Shown: positions 46,420-55,186 of the stretch, piece by piece | Position numbering within the stretch: position 1 is the stretch's first letter | How the letters are laid out: every line of letters begins with the position of its first letter | Source of the DNA: Saprospiraceae bacterium | GTDB taxonomy: Bacteria > Bacteroidota > Bacteroidia > Chitinophagales > Saprospiraceae | Assembly: GCA_025056735.1 (NCBI GenBank) | Contig: JANWVR010000117.1 | Span: 1 to 64,000 of the forward strand | DNA: 64,000 nt | Direction of reading: 5' to 3' | Position numbers and translations under genes: made by a program | The notes under the pieces: model-generated | Databases searched by the model: none | The model's input: only the letters and a program-made list of their open reading frames with translations | What the model was told of the DNA's origin: nothing

Positions 46420-47268
46420 ATGTTACGCCTTGCTGTATCGTCCACTCCCGAAGGCCGCTGGCTGGGTAAGCAGGCCGAAGCTGCTTTGAACGCTGCCGGC
46501 GTAGCCTGTTCGCTGCTGGAGTGGCGCGATGCGCCACAGCACGCTCTGCTGCGCGGCGATGCTGACGCAGTTGCCATTTGGCTGAGCGATTGGCCGCCCG
46601 CCCAAGGGGATGAACCCGTTGCCGTTGCCGCCATTCTATCGCGCGCACATCCCTTCGATTTGTTGGTGTGGCGGCCTGAGGCTGCCGACCTGAGGAAGGA
46701 TTTTTTTCTAAAAAAAGAAGCAGTGGTGCTGGGCGCTACAACCCTTCAGCGGGCGCAAATCGCTGAGTTTCGGCCCGATTTGCACTGGGAAGAGCCGCTG
46801 CTCGCCCTGCCTGAAGCGCTGCAACGCCTGAGCCAGGGCGCGGCGGAGGCACTCATTACCTCAGAAGCCGCCTGGCATGCTTCGGGAGCCAACTTAAACG
46901 GATTTCAGCGCGCCGTTTTGCACCCGCGCGAATGCACACCTGCGCCCGGGCAGGGAGCACTGGCTCTGTTGGCACGCCGCGACGACAAACCCACGCGCCA
47001 ATGGCTTCAACGCGCCCATCAGCCTGCGCTCTCGGCCTGCACTAATGTGGAACGGCGTCTCCTTCGAGAGATACAAAAGCACTGGCCCGGAGCTATCTTT
47101 AGCGCATATGTCGAGCAGGGCGCTAACCGCACTTTTCACTTCTTCACTGCAGTGGTCTGGCCAAATGGCTGTTTGCAACGCTATCGCTTGTCGCACAGTA
47201 CGCATGCTGAGTTTGTAGAGCAAACCCTCCGGCATTTTCAGGAGAGCAGCGACTACTCGCGCACTTGA
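46420..47268 (+). CDS. Degenerate hydroxymethylbilane synthase (HemC)-like protein
   Basis: A 282-residue protein aligning along its length with porphobilinogen deaminase, which builds the tetrapyrrole of heme. Matching parts: AIWLSDWPP where HemC has the VHSLKDVP-type motif (D57 kept, Lys changed to Ser), VAVAAILSRAHPFDLLV, GATTLQRAQIAEFRPDL for the SSLRR block (one Arg lost), PAPGQGALALLARRD and NVERRLLREI. The cysteine that binds the dipyrromethane cofactor (GGC near the end) is absent; the equivalent stretch is WPGAIFSAY. The RGN-type arginines are also missing. It is therefore unlikely to be an active deaminase. It starts 10 nt after bshA and overlaps the convergent fni by 16 nt. Confidence 0.75.
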   Translation: MLRLAVSSTPEGRWLGKQAEAALNAAGVACSLLEWRDAPQHALLRGDADAVAIWLSDWPPAQGDEPVAVAAILSRAHPFDLLVWRPEAADLRKDFFLKKEAVVLGATTLQRAQIAEFRPDLHWEEPLLALPEALQRLSQGAAEALITSEAAWHASGANLNGFQRAVLHPRECTPAPGQGALALLARRDDKPTRQWLQRAHQPALSACTNVERRLLREIQKHWPGAIFSAYVEQGANRTFHFFTAVVWPNGCLQRYRLSHSTHAEFVEQTLRHFQESSDYSRT

Positions 47269-48287
47269 AGATAGGCATAGGCCAGCTCCAAGGCCCGCAC
47301 TTGTGACTCTGCGTAGCGATGCAGCATCTCATAGTCCTCGCGGGCATACTTCAAAAAACCCGAAGCCTGCCCATATACCGCTGGTAGCGGGGCGCGTTGC
47401 AGCAGGTAATACCCATCTAAGAAGTCGCGCACGCCGCCCGATAAAATAAGCCCTTGCGTGCGAACGCCACTGCCCAACTCCACACACAGGGCCCGCACGA
47501 AATCGAGCATTTCCTCGGCACTGTGCCCGACCAGTGCAAATTTTTGGAAAATCTGGCGCTTTTCAGGAGCACTGCGCAGCAGTTCCAGCTGGGCAAAGTT
47601 GGTACCGCCTGCTGCGCCAAACTCGATAGCAGCCAGCGGCAACTGCAGCAGGGCCCGCAGGCTGGCCGGCCCCATGCCTTGCCCGACCTCTTTGACAGCC
47701 ACCGGAAACGGCGCGTTCGCTATCAGTTCAGCGATAGTGTCTAAGGGCGGTCGCCGGAAACGGTCGCCTTCGGGCTGCATGGCTTCCTGAAGTGGATTGA
47801 CGTGCACGAATAGCCCATCGGCGCGCAGGCGCTCTACTAAGCGCGCTAACACGTCGGTCTCGTTGCGTTCCAGCAGTGCTTCTACCTGGGCTACGCCTAA
47901 GTTGACCATTAGCGGCAGGTCGTAACCCAAGGCATCGCGCACGTCAAAGTCAGCTAAAAAAGTGTCGCTGTACAACAGTTGGCGGCACGAGCCTAAGCCC
48001 ATACCCATGCCGAAGGCAGCGCACACGCGGGCCAGGTTGTGGTTGATGGTGCGCGCCAGAGTCGTGCCTCCTGTCATTGAGGAGACCCAAATGGGCGTGC
48101 GCAGCGTCTTACCCAGCAACCTGACTGGCGGCAGGCTGCCGGGTGCCGGATGAGCGCTCAACAAGGGCTCGTAATAAAAACGGCGGTCTAAGGCCAGGCG
48201 ATCTACCTGGCTCTGAAACGCCAGTTCGATGTGGTCTTGCTTACGCGACTCGGCCGTGGGGTCTGGGTTGGCAAATTCAGCAGACAT
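47253..48287 (-). CDS. fni: Isopentenyl-diphosphate delta-isomerase, type 2
   Basis: FMN-dependent enzyme that interconverts isopentenyl and dimethylallyl diphosphate for isoprenoids. The 344 residues show SRKQDHIELAF near the start, WVSSMTGGT, the FVHVNPLQEAMQPEGD block with the HxNxxQE motif, AVKEVGQGM, EFGAAGGTNFA and LILSGGVRDFLDG. No neighbour belongs to the isoprenoid pathway. Its 3' end overlaps the HemC-like gene on the other strand by 16 nt. Confidence 0.93.
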   Translation of the reverse strand: MSAEFANPDPTAESRKQDHIELAFQSQVDRLALDRRFYYEPLLSAHPAPGSLPPVRLLGKTLRTPIWVSSMTGGTTLARTINHNLARVCAAFGMGMGLGSCRQLLYSDTFLADFDVRDALGYDLPLMVNLGVAQVEALLERNETDVLARLVERLRADGLFVHVNPLQEAMQPEGDRFRRPPLDTIAELIANAPFPVAVKEVGQGMGPASLRALLQLPLAAIEFGAAGGTNFAQLELLRSAPEKRQIFQKFALVGHSAEEMLDFVRALCVELGSGVRTQGLILSGGVRDFLDGYYLLQRAPLPAVYGQASGFLKYAREDYEMLHRYAESQVRALELAYAYLQVRE

Positions 48288-48387
48288 GCAGCGTGCGGTT
48301 AAAAAAAATTTTCGTTAAAACAAAAACGCTACCCACAGGGTTTTTGAAAGCGACGGGCAGCCCAAAAGCGATTTGCCGCGATTTGTT

Positions 48388-48395
48388 TATTTTTG
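48388..48395 (+). promoter_or_regulatory. -7 promoter box of the PorP/SprF gene
   Basis: TATTTTTG, an exact TAnnTTTG match, about 95 nt before the ATG. Confidence 0.5.
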
Positions 48396-48490
48396 GTTAG
48401 CGCGTCTTTTTCACTTTCGGCGCAAAATGCTTCCATTTGCAGCGGCGAAAATGCGCACCCGCCGGAAAAGGCCAAAAAACGACCGTTTCT

Positions 48491-49483
48491 ATGAATATAA
48501 GACCCTTTATCTGGATGCTCGGACTTTGCCTGCTGGGCTGGAATGCCCGGGCACAAGACCCGATTTTTTCTCAGTTTTATGCAGCGCCTTTGCAGATCAA
48601 TCCTGCCTTTGCGGGCAGCAGCCATGCGCCGCGCGCCGGCTTGGCTTACCGCAACCAGTGGACAGGCTTCAACAACGCTTACCGCACCTATGCTGTTTTT
48701 TACGAGCAGACGCTAGAGCGCCTCAATACCGGCATTGGTTTCAATATAGAGAGCGACGACGCCGGCAACGGCATCTTGCGTACCCTGCGTGCGTCGGCCC
48801 TATTCTCCTATCGCCTCCAGCTAAGCGATCGCGCAGCCGTAAAAATTGGCGCAGAGGCCGGTGTCCATCAAACTGCTTTGGACTGGGACAGACTTGTTTT
48901 TCCTGACCAGATTGACCCCATTCAAGGGCCAGTCATTACCACTTCGGAGTTGCGACCCGACCAGACGAATCGGTCCCTGCTCGATTTGTCGGCAGGCCTT
49001 TTAGTCGTCAGCCAGCGCTTTTGGCTGGGCTTAGGGCTAAAACACCTAAATACACCTGACCAGGGCATCCTTTTCATCAACGACAACCTATCAGGCGGCT
49101 TGCCGCTGCGCTATAATGTGAACGGCGGCATGGAATTGCCGCTGGGGCGCAGCAATAAAGGCGGCATGTCCTCGTTTATTTCGCCGAATTTCTTATTTGC
49201 ATCGCAAGGGCCGTATCGCCAGGTAAACGCCGGAGCATACCTCGCCATAGGACCTGTGTTTGGCGGCGCGTGGTTCCGGCATACCTTAGCCAATGTGGAT
49301 GCAGCCATTTTGTTGATAGGTTTCCGACAGGATATGTTCAAATTGGGTTTCAGTTACGACTTGACTATCTCCGACTTAGCAGCTCGGGCAGGGGGAACGT
49401 ATGAAGTAACCCTGGGTCTTTTTTTTGACCGTGGTCGAAAACGCCCGATAGATTGGAACGACTGCGGAAAAATGTTCCGATAA
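48491..49483 (+). CDS. PorP/SprF-family outer-membrane protein (T9SS-associated)
   Basis: A 330-residue beta-barrel protein of the PorP/SprF family, which helps anchor or export T9SS substrates and adhesins. The signal peptide (MNIRPFIWMLGLCLLG) ends near ARAQ. Signature elements follow: DPIFSQFYAAPLQINPAFAG, YRNQWTGF, TGIGFNIESDDAG and late barrel strands FKLGFSYDLTISDL and GTYEVTLGLFF. The start at 48491 is supported by this signal peptide; the frame runs back to 48437. gldJ follows 123 nt downstream with its own promoter. Confidence 0.92.
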   Translation: MNIRPFIWMLGLCLLGWNARAQDPIFSQFYAAPLQINPAFAGSSHAPRAGLAYRNQWTGFNNAYRTYAVFYEQTLERLNTGIGFNIESDDAGNGILRTLRASALFSYRLQLSDRAAVKIGAEAGVHQTALDWDRLVFPDQIDPIQGPVITTSELRPDQTNRSLLDLSAGLLVVSQRFWLGLGLKHLNTPDQGILFINDNLSGGLPLRYNVNGGMELPLGRSNKGGMSSFISPNFLFASQGPYRQVNAGAYLAIGPVFGGAWFRHTLANVDAAILLIGFRQDMFKLGFSYDLTISDLAARAGGTYEVTLGLFFDRGRKRPIDWNDCGKMFR

Positions 49484-49561
49484 TTGCGCCCGAAAAGAGG
49501 GCTATCGAAATTTAAAAGCGTTAAAATTTACCTGCGCGCACGCCAAACCACGTTCACACTC

Positions 49562-49569
49562 TACATTTG
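49562..49569 (+). promoter_or_regulatory. -7 promoter box of gldJ
   Basis: TACATTTG, 37 nt before the gldJ ATG. Confidence 0.55.
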
Positions 49570-49606
49570 CTGCTCATTTTCTAAAACCGGACAAGTTTTA
49601 ATAACA

Positions 49607-51115
49607 ATGAAGAAAACACTCATTCACGGGTTAAGCCTACTCCTGCTGGGCTTATGGGTTGCCAGCTGCGGTCGCGGCACGGAGCGTTCCTCCACAACCA
49701 ACTGGAAGTACAACGACCAGAAGTGGGGCGGTTTTGAAAAGTTAAACTATGAAGGCCAGGCCACGGGGCCAAACTTAGTGCTCATCCAGGGGGGTACCTT
49801 TGTCATGGGCCGTACACAGGAAGACCCCACATACGAATGGAACAACGTGCAGCGCCGAGTAACCGTATCTTCTTTTTACATGGACGAAACGGAAATCGCC
49901 AACATTGATTATCGCGAGTACCTGTATTGGATGGCCAACGCCTGGGGCGAGAGCTTTCCAGAAGTAGTGCGCAAGGCCCTGCCCGACACCCTTGTATGGC
50001 GCGAAGAACTGGCCTACAACGAGCCATTGGTCGAGTACTACTTCCGCCACCCCTCCTACGACGACTACCCTGTGGTGGGCGTCAACTGGGTGCAGGCCAG
50101 CGATTATTGCGTGTGGCGTACCGACCGTGTGAACGAAATGATCCTCATCGAACGCGGCATTCTGAATCCTACGCCTGACCAGAAAAACGAGAATACGTTT
50201 AACACGGAGGCATACTTAGCCGGTCAGTACGAAGGTTCTGTTCGCAAAAACTTGCCGGACCGTCGCACAGGTGGCGAGCGCCCGGTGCGCTTAGAGGATG
50301 GCATCATGTTGCCGGCATATCGCCTACCAACCGAGGCCGAATGGGAATACGCTGCGCTGGCGCTCATCGGCAATCAGGCGACGAGCAAAGACGAACTTTA
50401 CACCGATGGCCGCATTTATCCGTGGGATGGCAACACGCTGCGTTACCAAAAGCGCAACCGCTATCAGGGTAAAATGTTGGCCAACTTCAAGCGCGGCGCT
50501 GGTGATTACGGCGGTATGGCGGGCGCCCTCAACGACAAAGCCTTCGCTCCCTCGCCCGTGCGCTCCAATTGGCCCAACGATTTCGGTCTGTACAATATGG
50601 CTGGCAACGTCAGCGAATGGACGAACGACGTATATCGCCCGCTGACCTCGCAAGACCTTGTGGACGTGGAGAACATGGACCTCAACCCTTACCGCGGTAA
50701 CATCTTCATGCACAAAGAGCGCGACCCCGAAACCGGCGCGCCTGTCCAGAAGAATGAGCTGGGCCGCTTGAAGTACGTGGTGCAAGATACCACCGAAACT
50801 GCCTTGCGCGACAACTATAAGCGTCCTGAGCTGTACAATTATTTGGACGGCGATAAAGAGTCGGAGGTCGAATATCGCTACGGTATCAGCACGCTTATCA
50901 ACGACCAGGCCCGCGTTATCAAAGGTGGCTCATGGGCTGACCGTGCCTGGTGGCTTTCCCCGGGCTCGCGCCGTTACTTAGACCAGAATAAAGCCAGCAA
51001 AACCGTCGGCTTCCGCTGCGCTATGACGCGCGTGGGCGCCCCAACCGGCAATAACGAGCCCTCGGGCAATCACTTCAAAACGAAGAAAAAACCCGTCAAG
51101 CGCCGCTACAAGTAA
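49607..51115 (+). CDS. gldJ: Gliding-motility / T9SS lipoprotein GldJ
   Basis: A lipoprotein needed for gliding and stability of the T9SS motor in Flavobacterium. The 502 residues start with a signal peptide and lipobox (LWVASC, with the acylated cysteine followed by Gly). The bulk is a formylglycine-generating-enzyme-like fold: VLIQGGTFVMGRTQEDPT, DETEIANIDYREYL, YRLPTEAEWEYAALALIGN, GLYNMAGNVSEW, IKGGSWADRAWWLSPGSRR and KTVGFRCAM. The catalytic cysteines of true FGE enzymes are not evident, as expected for Gld proteins. A basic tail closes the protein. A strong terminator separates it from murF, a neighbour commonly seen in this phylum (from memory). Confidence 0.93.
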   Translation: MKKTLIHGLSLLLLGLWVASCGRGTERSSTTNWKYNDQKWGGFEKLNYEGQATGPNLVLIQGGTFVMGRTQEDPTYEWNNVQRRVTVSSFYMDETEIANIDYREYLYWMANAWGESFPEVVRKALPDTLVWREELAYNEPLVEYYFRHPSYDDYPVVGVNWVQASDYCVWRTDRVNEMILIERGILNPTPDQKNENTFNTEAYLAGQYEGSVRKNLPDRRTGGERPVRLEDGIMLPAYRLPTEAEWEYAALALIGNQATSKDELYTDGRIYPWDGNTLRYQKRNRYQGKMLANFKRGAGDYGGMAGALNDKAFAPSPVRSNWPNDFGLYNMAGNVSEWTNDVYRPLTSQDLVDVENMDLNPYRGNIFMHKERDPETGAPVQKNELGRLKYVVQDTTETALRDNYKRPELYNYLDGDKESEVEYRYGISTLINDQARVIKGGSWADRAWWLSPGSRRYLDQNKASKTVGFRCAMTRVGAPTGNNEPSGNHFKTKKKPVKRRYK

Positions 51116-51144
51116 GCCCAGGCCGCTGTGGGCGATATCCAACG

Positions 51145-51183
51145 GAGCGGGAGCGACGACATAGTCGCTCCCGCTCTTTTTTT
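51145..51183 (+). terminator. Terminator after gldJ
   Basis: Thirteen-bp perfect stem (GAGCGGGAGCGAC with GTCGCTCCCGCTC), 6-nt loop, seven T. Confidence 0.9.
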
Positions 51184-51221
51184 GCGCAAATGCCTATCTT
51201 GCACGCGCTTTCTACCATCCT

Positions 51222-52571
51222 ATGGCCACGCTTGAACACCTATACGCCGTCTATCGGCAGCACCCTGATGTCTGCACGGACTCCCGACGCATCCGGCCTG
51301 GCTGCCTTTTCTGGGCGCTCAAAGGCGAGCGCTTCGACGGTAACCTCTTTGCCCGAGCTGCCTTAGAGGCAGGGGCTGCTTATTGTGTCATAGACCGCCC
51401 CGACTGTCAACACGATGCTGAGCGCTGTCTGCTGGTGCCGGATACTCTTGAGATGTTGCAACTCTTAGCCACCCATCATCGCCGGCACTTAGAAATCCCT
51501 GTTCTGGCCATCGGCGGCTCTAACGGGAAAACGACGACCAAAGAACTCATCACTGCCGTGTTGCGCCAGCAATACGCTTGCGCCGCCACTGAGGGTAACC
51601 TCAACAACCACATCGGAGTGCCGCTCACGCTGTTGGCGATGCCCTTTACTACCGAGGTAGCCGTCGTCGAAATGGGCACCAATCAGCCCGGAGACTTAGA
51701 ACACCTGTGCGCTATTGCCCAACCTACCCACGGGCTGCTGACCAACATCGGCAAAGAGCATTTAGAAGGGTTAGGCTCCATCGAGGGCGTAAAGAAAGCC
51801 GAGGGCGAGTTGTTCGACTATTTAGCTGCTCACGGAGGATGTGCTTTTGTCAATCTCTCCGAAAAATACCTGAAAGCTTTAGCCAAAAAGGTACAACGCA
51901 AGGTTTTTTACACAGAGATTTCGTTTGATGAGGGCTACCTGCCGCGCGGCGTTATTGGTATTCAACGCCTTCCTCCTTCACCGTTTGTAGGCGCCCAATT
52001 TAGTCCTTCGCCAGGCGTATCTGTTTCCATAGAAACCCATTTGCTGGGCCAGCACAATTTCCACAACGTCATGACAGCCATTGCAGTAGGGCTGTACTTC
52101 AAGGTGCCGGCTGAAAAAATAAAGGCAGCCATTGAGGGGTATCGCCCTCAAAACAACCGCTCGCAAGTCATGGTCTGGGGTAGCAACACCGTTTTCTTAG
52201 ATGCCTACAACGCCAACCCCAGCAGCATGCGTGCGGCCTTGGGTGTCTTGCAAGAGGCCAAAGCGTCGCAAAAGATAGCCATTCTGGGGGATATGCTCGA
52301 ATTAGGAGCGGCTGCCGAGGGCGAGCATCGCGCACTTATTCGTTATGTGGAGCGCATGCCTTTGGCTCAGCGGGTATTTGTGGGGCCAATTTTTGGTCGG
52401 TGTCGGCCCAGAGGCAGTCGTTCGCTCTTTTTTCCCGATGTTGCTTCGGCCCGGGAATGGTTGGAAGCGCAGCATTACGAGCGCGCCTTTTTGCTTGTGA
52501 AAGCCTCGCGCGGTATTGGGTTGGAGCGCCTGTTTGCCGGCTCAGGTGAAGCGCTGCAACGCCTGCACTAA
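51222..52571 (+). CDS. murF: UDP-MurNAc-tripeptide--D-alanyl-D-alanine ligase
   Basis: Adds D-Ala-D-Ala to the peptidoglycan precursor in the cytoplasm. The 449 residues show the three Mur-ligase domains: uridine-binding start with DSRRIRPGCLFWALKGERFDG, the ATP P-loop GGSNGKTTTKEL (98-109), GNLNNHIGVPLTLL, NIGKEHLEGLGSIEGV and the late DAYNANPSSMRAAL block with LGDMLELG. TATCTTGC about 20 nt upstream is a two-base-imperfect promoter box. Its 3' end overlaps the convergent arginase-like gene by 30 nt. Confidence 0.95.
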   Translation: MATLEHLYAVYRQHPDVCTDSRRIRPGCLFWALKGERFDGNLFARAALEAGAAYCVIDRPDCQHDAERCLLVPDTLEMLQLLATHHRRHLEIPVLAIGGSNGKTTTKELITAVLRQQYACAATEGNLNNHIGVPLTLLAMPFTTEVAVVEMGTNQPGDLEHLCAIAQPTHGLLTNIGKEHLEGLGSIEGVKKAEGELFDYLAAHGGCAFVNLSEKYLKALAKKVQRKVFYTEISFDEGYLPRGVIGIQRLPPSPFVGAQFSPSPGVSVSIETHLLGQHNFHNVMTAIAVGLYFKVPAEKIKAAIEGYRPQNNRSQVMVWGSNTVFLDAYNANPSSMRAALGVLQEAKASQKIAILGDMLELGAAAEGEHRALIRYVERMPLAQRVFVGPIFGRCRPRGSRSLFFPDVASAREWLEAQHYERAFLLVKASRGIGLERLFAGSGEALQRLH

Positions 52572-53645
52572 GCGTTCGGGCAGTTCCTCGCGGCAGGCTG
52601 CCTGATAGTCCTGAAACGAACACGGCACTAAGTAATGCCGCCCATAATTGGCTGCTGATGCTGAGGGCGTTTGAAGCCACCAGCGTCCGCTGCGCGCGCT
52701 TTTCCAGAAAGTGATTTGAAAGTTCATGCCCGGAAAGTCCACCACGTATTCCTTCAGCCCATCTGTCGAGAACGGGAAGTCGCCCTTTCGATTAAAAAAG
52801 CCATCTAAGAAGTACCAGATCATTTGCGCAACGCCCTGGGCCGTGAGGGAGCAGTCCTCTCGGACGAAGCCGTAGATGCCGAACGAGGTCAGTTTGTCAC
52901 TCATGCCGGCATATCGGCACAGTTGGCAGGCCTCTTCCCAGGTATAGCCCGAAGGTGATGGGCGCAACACTCCGGGGGCTTCGGCTGCTTTGAGGGCACT
53001 CAAGTGGAAGCACAACAGGTCGGCATCGCGCAAGATAGGTTCGGCCTCTTCTAAGGCGGCGCGCGATTTGCCTAAGCGCAGCACGTCGAAATGATGGCTC
53101 ATGAGATAGGATACCTGTTCCTCGGACATTCGATGCGTTTGACAGCCGATGAAACCTGCGTGAAACAGCAATCGGTGGCGCGGGTGCAACAGGGACGTGT
53201 AAATGCGTTGTTCGGGAGACAACGACGGGGCATCGCCTATGCGCAACTGCTCGTCCACTACCGTAATGCTGACAGCGGATTTGGTCTCCTCGTAGGCCAG
53301 GAATTGCATACGGGCCAGCTCGTCGGAGGCAGCCATCACCACGGGCAATATGCCGGCGCTAATGAGCTCGAACAGCACCGATCGCATCGAGGCGGCTTCA
53401 CTACGGCGCAGATTTCCTAAGTCTATCACGGTTTGGGGCGCAAAGGGGTATGCCATGCGATACAACGCTTCGCGCACAGCCTGGGCCTGTGCCTCGCCAG
53501 CGCCCAGTAAGGCTATCTTAACCTCACTAAAATCGGTGTTTTGAGCATCCCATAGGCGTATTTTTTGGCCAAACATGCCATCAGGGAGCGTATGCAGGCG
53601 TTCGCGAAAAGCTTTTGGCAGCGGTTTTACCCAATGGTGGAGCAT
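52542..53645 (-). CDS. Arginase/formiminoglutamase-fold protein without metal ligands
   Basis: A 367-residue protein whose C-terminal half fits the ureohydrolase fold: DLLCFHLSALKAAEAPGVL, then GYTWEEACQLCRYAG, then LTSFGIYGF, in the order seen in arginases and formimidoylglutamases. In those enzymes two Mn ions are held by GG(D/G)H, DAHxD and SxDxD. Here the matching positions read AASDEL, VVDEQLR and FHLSAL, so most ligands are gone and ureohydrolase activity is improbable. Similar non-metal members occur in Bacteroidota (from memory). The start is taken at ATG 53645; a TTG at 53669 would add eight residues. Confidence 0.75.
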   Translation of the reverse strand: MLHHWVKPLPKAFRERLHTLPDGMFGQKIRLWDAQNTDFSEVKIALLGAGEAQAQAVREALYRMAYPFAPQTVIDLGNLRRSEAASMRSVLFELISAGILPVVMAASDELARMQFLAYEETKSAVSITVVDEQLRIGDAPSLSPEQRIYTSLLHPRHRLLFHAGFIGCQTHRMSEEQVSYLMSHHFDVLRLGKSRAALEEAEPILRDADLLCFHLSALKAAEAPGVLRPSPSGYTWEEACQLCRYAGMSDKLTSFGIYGFVREDCSLTAQGVAQMIWYFLDGFFNRKGDFPFSTDGLKEYVVDFPGMNFQITFWKSARSGRWWLQTPSASAANYGRHYLVPCSFQDYQAACREELPERLVQALQRFT

Positions 53646-53764
53646 CGCTTGAGCATATTTTTTCCGCAAAAAACGGACTTTAGCCGCCAGCTATCCAACT
53701 CTATTTTTATCAAAAGGTAGCAAAATAGGTGAAAAAGGTTTGTTTTTAGACTAAAGCGTTTGCC

Positions 53765-53772
53765 TACCTTTG
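53765..53772 (+). promoter_or_regulatory. -7 promoter box of the dehydrogenase gene, very close to the ATG
   Basis: TACCTTTG, with only 8 nt before the ATG at 53781. The transcript would have an almost absent 5' leader. Confidence 0.6.
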
Positions 53773-53780
53773 CCGCGAAT

Positions 53781-55058
53781 ATGGTGGAAATACGAACACC
53801 TGAGCCGGATATCGCCTTAGAACTGGAGGCATTGCTGACTCGCTACAAAGAGAAGCCTCCGGAGATCATCTTCGAATGGCACGATACTGAGACGGCTGCG
53901 GAAGGCTGGATTGTAATCAATTCGCTTCGGGGCGGTGCTGCTGGCGGCGGCACGCGCATGCGCAAGGGATTAACGCGCGACGAAGTAGTCTCGTTGGCCA
54001 AGGTGATGGAGGTAAAATTCAGCGTTGCGGGCCCTCCCATTGGCGGAGCCAAGAGCGGTATTAATTTCGATCCGGCCGACGCGCGCCGCGACGAAGTGCT
54101 GAAGCGCTGGTATCGGGCGGTGCTGCCGTTGCTCAAACACTATTATGGTACAGGGGGCGATCTAAATGTAGACGAGCTGAAAGACGTGGTGCCCATTACC
54201 GAGTCTTTAGGCCTCTGGCACCCACAAGAGGGCATCGTACGCGGCCATCTCAAGCCTTCGGAGGGGCAGCAGATTCGCATACTGGGCCAATTGCGCCACG
54301 GATGTGCTAAGGTAGTAGAAGACCCGCGCTATTTACCCCAAGGCGGATCGCGCCCTTGCGCAGTGGCCGATCTGATTACCGGCTACGGTGTGGCGGAGTC
54401 TGTGCGGCATTTCTACGATCTCTACCACGACGCCTCCCTCGTTGGCAAGACAGCCATCATTCAAGGGTGGGGTAATGTCTCTTCGGCGGCGGCCTGCTAT
54501 TTAGCACAGGAGGGCGTCCGTATTGTAGGCATCATAGACCGGGAGGGTGGGTTAATTCGTCCGCACGGCCTTTCCGCCAACGAGGTTTACGCGCTTTTTC
54601 ACAGTAAGCTGGGCAATCGGTTGAACACGCCCGATATGCTTCCTTTTGATGTGGTCAATCAGGAGATCTGGCATCTGGGGGCTGATATTTTTATCCCTGG
54701 AGCGGCCTCGCGCCTGATTAGTCGCGAGCAGGTAGATGCCCTGCTCGATGGTGGCATCGAGGTCATCGCCTGCGGCGCTAACGTCCCCTTTGTGGATGAC
54801 GAGGTATTCTTCGGCCCCACAGCGCATTACGTCGATCGTTACACGGCGCTAATTCCCGACTTCATCGCCAACTGCGGCATGGCGCGCGTGTTTGCTTACT
54901 TGATGCAGCCCGATGTTTCGGTAACAGATGAGGCAATCTTCAACGACGCCTCCTACACCATTCGCTGCGCACTAAAAGAAATAATAAAAAAACACGCAGC
55001 TCCAAATAACATTTCATCTAACGCCCTATATTTGGCGCTCAAGAAATTGGAAGGCTGA
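53781..55058 (+). CDS. Glu/Leu/Phe/Val-type dehydrogenase
   Basis: An NAD(P)-linked amino-acid dehydrogenase, 425 residues. The catalytic lysine lies in PIGGAKSGINFDP, the substrate loop in GGAAGGGTRMRKG and the Rossmann motif in IQGWGNVSSAAACYLA. The late block VPFVDDEVFFGPTAHYVDR and DFIANCGMARVFAYLM is typical of the Glu/Leu dehydrogenase superfamily. Which amino acid is used cannot be told from the sequence alone. The start at 53781 is favoured because the promoter box lies between it and the upstream alternative 53760. Confidence 0.92.
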   Translation: MVEIRTPEPDIALELEALLTRYKEKPPEIIFEWHDTETAAEGWIVINSLRGGAAGGGTRMRKGLTRDEVVSLAKVMEVKFSVAGPPIGGAKSGINFDPADARRDEVLKRWYRAVLPLLKHYYGTGGDLNVDELKDVVPITESLGLWHPQEGIVRGHLKPSEGQQIRILGQLRHGCAKVVEDPRYLPQGGSRPCAVADLITGYGVAESVRHFYDLYHDASLVGKTAIIQGWGNVSSAAACYLAQEGVRIVGIIDREGGLIRPHGLSANEVYALFHSKLGNRLNTPDMLPFDVVNQEIWHLGADIFIPGAASRLISREQVDALLDGGIEVIACGANVPFVDDEVFFGPTAHYVDRYTALIPDFIANCGMARVFAYLMQPDVSVTDEAIFNDASYTIRCALKEIIKKHAAPNNISSNALYLALKKLEG

Positions 55059-55186
55059 TTTGCCTTGCTTAAAAAGATCTCTGACGGAGCATTTTTGTCG
55101 CTTATTTTTTATAAAGTCGTTGATAATCAATTCATTGACGTTGAACTAAAACTTTTAACATTATCAAATTCTAAAAAAGTCACCCT

